64,000 nt of DNA from Synaphobranchus kaupii (taxonomy: Eukaryota > Chordata > Actinopteri > Anguilliformes > Synaphobranchidae): positions 17,818,722 through 17,882,721 of the forward strand of contig CM056383.1 of the NCBI GenBank assembly GCA_029718625.1. Reading direction: 5' to 3'. Made by a program: the position numbers and the translations under genes. The notes under the pieces were generated by a model, which did no database searches, was not told the DNA's origin, and saw nothing but the letters and a program-made list of their open reading frames with translations. Positions 9,962 to 21,100 of the stretch are shown here, in pieces. Within the stretch, counting starts at the first letter, position 1. Each line of letters opens with the position of its first letter.

Positions 9962-12635
9962 CAGGGACACTCAACTCTCTGTATGCTATTCCCTTCAGCT
10001 CTGGAGTTGGATGCTGGCTGCCATGCTAAGCAGGGCTGCTTACTCTGCTCTCTGTATGGTGATTGCTGTCATAGTGTTGGAGGGGCTTCATTCCTCTTTC
10101 TCTTCCAAGATCAATATGCTTGATTGCCTCTGCTCTTTAAAGGTCCTCCAATGGTCATTCATCACTGCACAGTTAGCTCAAATGGGGCTAATGAAAATCC
10201 ATCAAAACACTTTCAAACATTTGGGTTTTTCATTTCTTTTTTCATTTTTTTTTGAAAGGAGAACCTTCCCAGTGCCTCATAGGCAATACTCAAATACAGC
10301 TGAACCATCATCATCCCCATTAGTCATTTACTTGTAGTGCTTAGAAGTCTGCTGAAAGCAATACATTTCCTCCAGAATTACTACGGGGGAAATATCCTGC
10401 CAAAAATAAGAAACATCTGCCTCACTCACCACCGTCATTTCTGTTTGAATGCTCCCTCAAGTGCAGAACTGCTGCACTTTGGAAAATGTGGTTGTTTTTA
10501 CGTTTCTGAGCTTTTGGGAGAAAATCCCCTTTACCCGCAAAATGTTCCCAACTATCACGTGATGAGACTCCCTGTGTCTGATCGGAAGGAGAATGAGAAC
10601 TTGACTATGGAGGATAACAGAAAGCACAGGAGCTTGGAACCTGCTTCCTTCTTAACTCCAAAAGCACAATTGTTGAGTTCTTTCTGCATTATTCTCCATA
10701 CTTGAGACTTATTTACACATAGGATTCAAGTCATTTTGGTTACAAAAGTAGCAACTTGCTAATTTAATTAATCATTTTATAGGAGAGTTTGCTTAAGATG
10801 GGCAAAGAAGAGAACTTTAGCTGTTTTCATCTAGTGGAATCAATCTTAAGGAAATTCTTTATTCAACATATTTTGAAAAACCTGGCTCACGAGGATTTAA
10901 AGTTAAAAAGGTGTCAGTTAATGAACATTAACTTAAATTGACAAAATTGTCAGAAATTCCTGAGACAAGCAACCACTTACAATGTTCATTCCTGGAAAAG
11001 AATATTCCTGCTCTAACTTTTTAAAGTAAAAACATAAGCACTATCTGAACTAACAGGTAACATTACTCTGCGTTTGCTATCAAGTAACCCAAATGTATCC
11101 CTATAGCTTTAATGTTTTTCTATCAGGTAAAATAAATTATTTGGGCCTGAACACTATGGGTTCATATGGCCTTGTAGGTTTGGTCTGTTTCTGTTACTCC
11201 TAAAGCAGACGCAAGCCTTGGAAGACCAGTCCAATGTGTCATAATATAATTCAATGCTACTTAAGTGGCCTGCATTATTTCACAAGGGTCAATTTGTCTG
11301 GCAGGTCATAAAACAGCTGCACCATATGAAAACAATGAATAAACTCTTAAATCTCTAAAAGGCAGGATTTGGCTGGTTGGTTTTTTATAAATCTTGATCT
11401 CAAAACCATTAAGAAGTGGACATCTGCTAAAGGGAAAGCTCCACTCCAAGATTGAAGGTTTGGAGAAGAAACAAAATGGGAGCTGTGTGTGGAACAGGCT
11501 GCCCACGCCGCTGTGTTGCCATTGTCCCCCTGCTCTTAAAGCTGTATGTTTTAGTAATGAAAGTAAACTGATTTATTTAATCCTCAGTATTGTCAAGGTT
11601 TAAGAGAATTTGCCCACGTCTGGCTGGGCAGTGGCTGTATTGCTACCTCTTTTTGGATTAAATGAATCCACCCAAGTGTTTGGTTATTGTCTTCAGACCC
11701 CATTAACCCCCGCACCCCACCCCACCCCGCCAAGTGTAATAAATATTCAGCTCCACATTCAGATTCACATCAAATTCCCATTACTATGCGCTGTGCAGAC
11801 ATGGAGATTCTACAGAAACAGTTCAAATTGGAGGTGATAAAGTAACTTATTTTTTATAAAATAGACTGCTGAAGCCAAAAAATTATTAAACTGAAGCCAG
11901 TAGAGCTGCATTTAGGTATAATGTACTTTTATTATTCCCATTGTTGTGTCATTGCAAATAACACAAATCAGCTGGAAGAAAACCATAACCTATGCCTTTA
12001 CATTTTAAAATATCTATATTGAAATTTTATTTCAATGTTTATTATTATTTTTAAAATGTGTAAACTAAGAGTTTTGATTTATGTATTGAATATTTAATAA
12101 ATGTTATTAAACTTCACATGGGCATCGTATTGGCAAGGATTTTTTCCAGAATAAGTGTCACAGTGGTGACCTCAGTATTATGGTAACAACAGAACATTAC
12201 TGACTTATAGAGACCATAACATTCAAACCCAATTCTTTCTTAAGTACATAATAAAACATCCCAATATGCCTTGTGTCCTTCCAGGGAAAATGTTGATATA
12301 TTATTCAGTGTGCTAGTAAATTATACAAGTATGATTTTCCTTTACATATTAATATTTTATCTAATTTATGGCCTTCAGCTGATTGGGGATGCATTGCAAC
12401 ATTTCACAAGATTCACATATTTACACGAGTGAAATCAACAACTAACAATTTTTTATTAAATTCAATAGGAACTAAAAATTCAGATCAGTATCATAGTATT
12501 TATTTATTTATTTTTATTTTTTGTGTGGATGCAGTGTAATGGTAGGAGATGGAAACCCCAAATAGCTCTTTGACTACAGGGTTTTTAAAACAATCTTTAA
12601 TGATTCAGTCTCTTTAGAAGCCAAATTCTTATCCA
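9962..12635. other. intergenic, single-copy looking, no gene recognised
   Basis: AT-rich sequence with only short ORFs and no recognised protein similarity, RNA gene or repeat. Small unremarkable features are a C-rich patch near 11700-11730 and A/T runs at 12030-12110 and 12490-12530. Confidence 0.5.
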
Positions 12636-13335
12636 GCTGTTTTAAATAACAACAGACCCATTTCAAAACTTCCATTTCTTTCCAAGGTTTCAGAGAAAGT
12701 GGTCCCAAAATAGATAATAGTATCTATGAAAACTATTCACCTTTTCAAAAGATTTCAGTCAAGATTTCCTTCTTCATACAGTATAGAAACTGCTTTTTAA
12801 AAAGTGACTAATGACCTTCTGAAGAGCACAGCTGCTGGTGAGTGCTCGTTCTTGGTGCTGCTTGATCTTAGCACATGATTCTTTTTTATCATATTAACTT
12901 GATAGGTGTCTCTGACCCTGCTCTAGACTGACTTGTCGGTAGACAATTTTCAGTCCCAATTGGTGAATACTATGTATCTTCCTCTGCACAGATTCCTTGT
13001 GGGGTCCCTCAAGGTTCAGTCCTGGGCCCAATTTTATTGTTACCACTCGGCCATGTTATTTGTAGAGATTATATATTGTTCCAGTTTTGTGCAGATGATC
13101 CCCAGTTCTATTTGTCTATCAAACCCAGTGATTTATGTAAGTTTGCTTCCAAAAGTTGCTTACTGATATAAAGTATTAAATGTCTCAAAACTTTCTGCAG
13201 TAGAATACAGATATGACTTAGGTTTTAATTATTGGCCCTAAGTGTATGATCTAATCTGTGCGCTTATTGTAAATGTGAACCTGCCTGCAAGAACCTTGGC
13301 GTTATTTTTGGCCCAGACCTGCAGTGTGTGTAAAA
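12636..13335 (+). mobile_element. eroded L2/CR1-like LINE reverse-transcriptase relic
   Basis: Reading across frames on the + strand, reverse-transcriptase motifs appear in the right order. NRPISKLPFLSKV is at about 12650-12700, FQSRFPSSYSIETAF at about 12755-12800, and LVLLDLSTAFDS (motif A region) at about 12853-12885. [12 protein letters not shown] (motif B) follows at about 13000-13035, CADDPQFYLSIKP (the YADD box, altered) at about 13090-13130, and KNLGVIFGPDLQ at about 13290-13325. Frameshifts and stops separate all of these. It is the same type of protein as the LINE ORF at 45884-47602, but far older and in the opposite orientation. Confidence 0.75.
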
Positions 13336-15024
13336 TAATTGGGGAAGCCAATTGTACAGTAAAATGCCACCACAATACAGTACAATACAGTATGTGATAA
13401 TTGCATTGCATTCACTCTTTACCCCCTCTAAAAGGCATTCATACTCACCTTAATTGAGAAGGTTTATATAAGGCTGAATGCGTGCACCATTTCACTGACC
13501 CAAAAAGGGAAAATTGCACTGTGCGGAATACATTCAATAACTTATATTACCCACGTATGTTTGTCTTGCATCACTGTTAAAGTGCAATGTCTGGTTAAGT
13601 CCAAGAAGAAACAGTTGCACATAACAAATAGTTTCATTACTTACTGTATGGTAAAGTTAAATACAAGGTAGTACTCGTCGGCCAAATTAATTTCACCAGT
13701 GGACTTCTCAAATAGAAATAGCTTGCTGTAAAATGTGTTTGATACTAAACTGTCATTACAATCTGGGAATTATAACCATCTATTTACTTGATAAAATATT
13801 TGTTTTGTTTGATAGCTTTTAACATTACCTCATAGCTTGCTGAATAAACTTGAACTTTATTTGTTAAAGCATACAGTATAGGCTGCAGCTACGGTGCCGC
13901 TGCAATGTAAAGCAACTTTGAAAATGACAAGTTGAGGCTAATGCAATTTGCGATCATCACACTCATCACAGTATGCAAAAATAAGCAAGAATATTAACCA
14001 CGGATCGGCCCATCATCCAAATAATTATTAATCATGACCCTCTTATGGTGAAGATGGCAACAGAAATAAATACAAAAAAGTTTTCCTGCTACTACCATAT
14101 AAGAAATATATCTAAGATATAAGAATTTCCTTGTCTGTGACTGTTATTCATATTGAGATAATACGTGTTTTTGGTTTGAAACTATGAGTGATAGAGACTG
14201 CAGCTGTTTATTTTTAGAGACCACAGCCATGGGTTCGCGGTTCAGCTGTCGTCTGGCAGCAAAAAGGCATATCTCCGCTGCTTTCTGACACAAACTTCCA
14301 CGTGACTGATACATGGACACGCCTCCCATAGCTAAAAACTAAATCGGAGAGTTGGTCAGAGACGATATGGTACATGGACAGAGTTCTGTGGGTACGACAC
14401 TACGACAGCACAAGCTGAGTGGATTTTTATGTCTGCCAGAACTACAACACGTAGGCTAGAGGAAGTAGACTTGGCTACTTATTCTGGTGAATCATTCAAT
14501 TACACTTTTTCCCAAACCATCTTACAATTGAGCTCACAAACTGATATAATCTTTTTTAATAGCCTTTGGTTATAGCTAAAGTGAACGTGAATAATAATTT
14601 TTAAAAATGAACGAATTACCTTGATGTAGTTCAAAGACATGATTCCCTTCTCCCCCACGTCTAAACTAAAAAGGAAATTTAAGGAGATTAAGAATCATAA
14701 TTGTATCAATGAAACGTACTGATTGCTTGCAAACGCAAATGAATGCTTTTCCTTTTATTTTTCAACACCTTCAAACTAGGCTAGGCTATCTTAAACCAGC
14801 CTAGCGCATCTTTCTCTCGTTCCACCTTAACTGTGATAATATATGGGGCAGGAAGTTCTAGCGATAGGAGGGACCTCACACACTGTACTTCCATGTTGAT
14901 TTTGTGGACAAACGCTCCTGATGTCCTTATAGATATATGTATAATATTCACCACCGTGTAGCACGTTTTGTATGGAAACGCCATCGTCATACCAACATAA
15001 AACGTCTGCGCTTGTTTAGGGAAC
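13336..15024. other. upstream region of asb1, no other gene recognised
   Basis: AT-rich sequence without a recognisable ORF. The asb1 promoter should lie in its last few hundred bases. No TATA box stands out before the ATG at 15025, and transcription start cannot be placed from sequence alone. Confidence 0.4.
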
Positions 15025-15121
15025 ATGGCTGACGGCGGAGATGATGGAGACGTGGATGAGCCGCCCAATATGGGTTATCCCTTGGTCACCGTCTCAGATC
15101 TACCCGGCAGCACAGCCGCAG
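15025..15121 (+). CDS. asb1: asb1 coding exon 1
   Basis: ATG at 15025 within AACATGGCTG, a good Kozak context (A at -3, G at +4). It encodes an acidic, variable N-terminus ending PGSTAA plus one base (phase 1). The donor is CAG|GTACTA at 15122. Intron 1 is 5.6 kb and contains an inverted-repeat transposon and a tandem array next to exon 2. Confidence 0.88.
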
Positions 15122-18100
15122 GTACTAAACGCTTTGGTGAATGACATCATTCTCTGGTTCCTGATAGCGTAAGGCATGTTCTCTGTGTGAAACAGTTTGG
15201 CTTGAAGAATGTGGCTGAATGCGCAGATTAGCCTACAGTGTCGACAGACAGCACTGTAACATGGAAAGGACAAAATCTTAAAGCCACAAGATGTCACAAA
15301 TATGGGAATGGGAATATATTAGATTTATTTCACCTTCCATTTTTTTTTAAAGTAGTACACTCCAAGTATCTATAGCCTATTCTTCGAGTTTACCACACAG
15401 AATTGGGAGAATCTTTGGGATTTCACGTAGGCTATAGCTTGTCATGTAGGGTACAATAAGGAATACACGACCACTGTGTACACAAAGTCTTTGGCGTGAG
15501 CTATTTGAGACAGCAGCTATGCCTATGCAATTACAACCACAGTATTATTAGAGCAGAGGAAATCTTGTTAATTTTCACCAGCCACATACAAAGAAATAGG
15601 CTATTACACATACTATCACACATTAACATCATAAGCAGGGAATTGTATAGTCAGATCATTGCAATGGATAAAGAAAGTTAAATACAAATACTCAATGCAT
15701 GTCAAATTACAACCCAAAGGCAAAACAGCATTAAAATATCCGATAACAGAGGGGAAATGATCACCTAATAGAGTACTCAAATGAGTAGGCTAGTCAGACG
15801 TGGGCGGAGTTTGGTTTCGGAAGTAAATTCCTTATGACAGATAGAACGGGCTTCGGAGACTATCAACTATTTCTTGAAATTTGATTTATAGCCGAAACGT
15901 TCCTGGATTAGCCTGTGTGGTATAGCGATATCTAAACAAAAACGTCTCCGACGTAAAAAAAAAAAAAAAAAAAGCCAAGTTACTCACGCATAGTCTACAT
16001 AGCGCTGTCTATAAGTCCTTAATTCCAACTTTCAAAAACTAGGCCTGCCTTTAAAAGTATTGATATCAAAATGCGGCCAGGTTACAACTAACAATATTGC
16101 CTATCGTAGCTCACACTAAATAAACTAGCTCTATTCCAAAGCAATACTATCCGAACTTTCCTAAATTATTTAATGCAACTTGGCCCTGTGTTACTTCATC
16201 TTACCATCTCAAGAGAATGTGATCAATTAAACTTTATGTTCCACATCAAACTGCAAAATGAGAATAATTTATAGTGGAAATACTCTGATTCAGATGTGTT
16301 GCACTTAGAAATTAAACAGAAAAATTACTACACTATAGGGCATGTTTGAATAATTGTCTGCATCCACTGCTTTGGGTCTATGAAAAGCACAGACTGAATA
16401 AAATGTATTATTATTATTATTATTATTATTTATTGATTTATTTATTTGGAATATTTGGATTTCTATCAAAACCTGTGTGGTCCTACAGAGCACAGATATC
16501 CTTGTGTTCACAAAATTCTGTTCGCAAATATAACTATTATTATGTTAAGAAAATTAGTACTATTACTTATTTTCCATCATCTGACCCACAAACATGTCTG
16601 CATACGTTTGTAAAAATGCTATATGTACGCTATTTTAAAAATATTACTTATTTTTATCTGCATTTATTTATTCATCCCACCTTTCTCTATTGTACATGAT
16701 GTTTCTTGATATAAATGTCTGCTTGTGAATAGTAAAGAAATCTGTAGCAGCAGTTAACATTTTAAAGCCTGTACATTTTGTAAAGTAAACTTGCCAACAA
16801 AGTATAACCATATCCTTTCTGGAGTGTAATTATTCATGTTAAAAACATTAATTGAAATCATATGTTGAGGCACAATCTCTTCATATGCTAAGATGAAGAA
16901 ACACAGGGCCAAGTTGCATTAAATAATTTAGGAAAGTTTGGATAGCATTGCTTTGGAATAGAGCTAGTTTATTTAGTGTGAGCTACGATAGGCAATATTG
17001 TTAGTTGTAACTTGGCCACATTTTGATATCAATACTTTTAAAGGCAGGCCTAGTTTTTGCAAGTTGGAATTAAGGACTTATAGACAGCGCTATGTAGGCT
17101 ATGCGTGAGTAACTTGGCTTTTTTACGTCGGAGACGTTTTTGTTCAGATAGCACTTATTTTTGGTAGCTAACTAATGATAAACAATGCATGAAGATAATG
17201 ACATTGAGAGAGACATGCATACAGAATAGTACATGCATTCCAAATAAATGCATGCAGACATTCGCATAACCATAACCCCCTCTACCGACGAGAATGATGA
17301 CATTTCTCCTATTAGCGATAGCCCACAATTACATTAAAAGAGTTTGTAGATGAGCTGTATTTAATGTCTAATGGAATACAATGAACAGCACCACCTGAAC
17401 TATGGATCATGAAGAAGCATGTAAATTAATTAACCAAGTGTATATGGAGACATGCATGCACAATAGGCTAGACGCAAACACATTGTAGCTGAAAGAAATA
17501 CATACTACATACTACTACTAAGAAAGTAGCCTACCAGAGATTATTCTTCTGATTATTATTATAATGAAAAGTGTTTGCAGTAAGATAGTACATTGTCTGC
17601 AGAGTAGCGTAGACTAGAGCAATGTTCGGAGGCTATAGTAATTTTTTTAAAGTGACTAACCATGAATCAGATATGTTTAGGGAATTGGAGGTTTATAAAG
17701 TCGATCTCTCAAGCATTGCAGCTTATAGTAGGCTATCGTCAATTCTTAATGTATTATCGTAAATTCTTAATTTTCCTAGTAGTTAATTTTATGGTGACAT
17801 TGTGTTATGTGTGAAAAGGATAAACTGAACAGAGCTGAAGTGAAGAAATTAATGAAGACATAATAAAGAAATGTTGGCCGAGGCGAGCGTTGAACGTTCG
17901 GCTTCCACAGTGAGTCAGACAAGACCGCGGCGCAATGGACAGCACACTCCACACAGACAAATATTTTTGTTGGCATTTGTGTGAGATTAAAACATGTAGC
18001 CAATGGCATTTTTACATTAATGCAAGAACGCGATGTTAACCAGATGATATTCTGCCTTGAAACTTTTTTCTTTGCTTGACTAATGGCCATGGGGTGCCTG

Positions 18101-21100
18101 TTCCCATAACGTTAGCTAGCCTATTGCATTACTGTCGTGGTGTCCAGTGACTGAATTGTTTAACAGGCTACAAGTGAACAGTTAATATTGTAAACATGTC
18201 TTTGCCTTTGCAATAAAAAAACATTCTTGCATGAGAAAACCAGAACATGTGCACACTGTTTGAGTCCAAAATGAAATTACACTTTAATATCAACCGGGCA
18301 AGGTACGAACACACGTCTCTCGCAATACTAAGGCTTGACGCTAACCAGAAGACCAAAGGGGTATAATCACGTGATATATGCCATTTGTCAGTGTCGGTCT
18401 GACTTTCACCATTTCACTGTAGTACAAGTGAAATAGGCTACAAGTGAAACATTGAACAGTTAATATTGGAAACGGCTTTTGCCTTTTTTTCCGGTAGTTA
18501 AATTAAAAGTGTTTGCAGCTACATTATCTGCAGAGTAGCGTAGACTAGGCTAGAGCCACATTCGGAGGCTATTGTTTTTTTGTCTTTTTTAAAGTGACTA
18601 ACCATGAATCAGATATGTTTGGGGAATTGGCGGTTTATAAATCCGATCTCTTAAAGGATTGCAGCTTATAGGAGGCTATTATCAATTCTTAATGTAGGCT
18701 ATTATCGTAAACTCTTAATTTTCCTAGTAGTTAATTTTATGGTGACATTGTGTTATGTGTGAAAAGAATAAAGTGAACAGAGCTGAAGTGAAGAAATTAA
18801 TGAATAAAGAAATGTTGGCCGAGGCAAGGGTACGTTGAGGTTCGGGTTCCACAGTCAGTCAGTCATGACCGCAAGAGCAGAGCGTAACACCCTCCCCAAA
18901 CCAGACAAGAGCTAGCGTCCGGTTTGGGGAGGGTGTGATATAGTACAAGTGAAATACAAGTGAAACATTGAACAGTTAATATTGGAAACATCTTTTGCCT
19001 TTGCAATAAAAATATGTTAATGGGTTAATGTGAAAATAATAACAGTCTAAGAAATGAAAAGTACTTAACAGTTGCACATTGTTTTTGTGGAAAATAAGCA
19101 TGTGCCCTGCTGGGCTTGAACCCACAATCCACTGTGTGAGAGACTGCAATTCTAACCACTAAGCCACAGTAGCTTCTTGGAAAGCATGAAGCCATTAGCT
19201 ATATTAACATTAAAAAACATTAGTATGAAGCGTTTTTATTGGACGATAAGCTTGATGAGCAGGTATACGGACCATACCCTCAAATAATAATTCTCCCCAT
19301 TGGATAACATCGCGACGGAGGCAGGCAGTTTGACAGGAAAATGGGAAGAAGAAGAAGAAGAAGAAGAAGAAGAGGAAGGAGAAAAACGGCAAAATAACCC
19401 AAGTTTGGGGCTTTATTGTGTGGATGTGTGAAGTAGTTGTATCTGAATGGTGTGTGGTTACATGAGGTCAGAACATACAGAAGTTAATGTTTTTAAGCGC
19501 TGAGAGTCTATGGTCATTGTGGTTACTTCTGTAGGAAACCCTGAAAAGTGCCAAACTTTTTTGTATAGGTATGGGGCATGCCCCACCAAGCCGTAACTTG
19601 GCGGATGGCATACCTGCCATCCCAATAGACCATACATTTGTAAGCAGTGTACCCTGTTGTCCCTTAGTGTCTCCAAAGCTATCCAAAATGGCTAAATTGT
19701 GCACTGCTGTAAATCATAAAATAATCATATATTTAACTACAAATTAACTGTTTTGACTCATGAAAATCACTTTTGCATCATTTTAAAGTGGGAATTACTA
19801 TATTTTCATCAGTATATGGGGTATAGATATATAGGTCCAAAACCTATCCAAAATGAATGAAATACCTTTTGTCTATTATAAAGCTTATACATTTGCCCCT
19901 TATGATGGTTTGAGATTAAAAAATTGATATCACACTGGTACACACACCTACATATGTAGCCTCATTCACTCTTGTACTTCAATAAAACATCACTTTTTTT
20001 AACTCTACAGGATGTAATCTTTTGCTACATGCCCTGGGATGATATTTCTCTGTATTTTGTTTCATAAATCTTGCTATGTATAATCACTCCAAGGAAAATT
20101 TTACATTCATCTAGCACATATCAGCGCACAGTATATTTGAATGAGCATTTTCCAATTTTATGCAATTTTATGCAATAGAGAAAGGCAGAAAGCATGCATT
20201 GTATCAACTAGGAGGAAACTCTCCCTCCCTGCAGAAGCCCTCCCTCCCCAAGTGATGCTAAGCCATTTGAGTGTAAACTCCTGCTCACAGTTTCCTTTGG
20301 CATCATCAAGACTAGACTGGACTGTGGGCTGTGAACTGGCACAAGCTCAATTCTCAACCCAGGAGACCCCAAACAGTTAACATGTATGAAAACACCTGCT
20401 CATGAATTTATTGATGATCCATGTAGGCTTGGGTGTTGAGTTTATGAGACCGTTGTGTAGGCTTGGGTAGATGTTGATGAGTTGAAGAGACAGTGCTTGT
20501 TTAGGCTTGGGTGGGTGTTGATGAGTTGAAGAGACAGTACTTATGTAGGCTTGGTTAGTTGGTGTTGAACAGTTGATGAGACAGTAGTTGTGTATGGTTG
20601 GGTAGGTGGTGTAGATGAGTTGAAGAGACAATAGTTGTGTAGGCTTAGGTAAGTAGTGTTGATGAGAAATATGGTGTGTAAGATGGTGTAGGTGGTGTTG
20701 ATGAGTTCCAATCTGTCTCCTGTGTAGGCCGCAATCTGAAAGAATGGCTGCAGGAGCAGTTCAGTGATAATCCTCTGGAACCATGTGAGGATATGCGTCT
20801 CCACAACGCTGCTTACGTGGGTGACCTGGACACCCTCAAATCCCTTCTACAGGAGGACACTTTCAAAGAGTGAGGCCCTGAACCAATTGTACTTTACAGA
20901 ATTGAGTTTCTCAACCAATCATAATTCAAACAGTAAGGTCCTGAACCAATCATACTTTGCAGCACTGAATCCCTGAATGAATCACAATTTCAAAGAGTGA
21001 GGCCCTTAACCAATCATACTTTACAGCATGTTTCTCAACCAATCACAGTTTCAAACAGTGAGGTCCTGAAACAATCACACTTTACAGCAGGTCCTCCCTG

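Noticed and set aside
19102..19173. Functional tRNA gene on the minus strand
   Set aside because: A- and B-box-like strings are present, but acceptor strands do not pair and the anticodon stem is poor.
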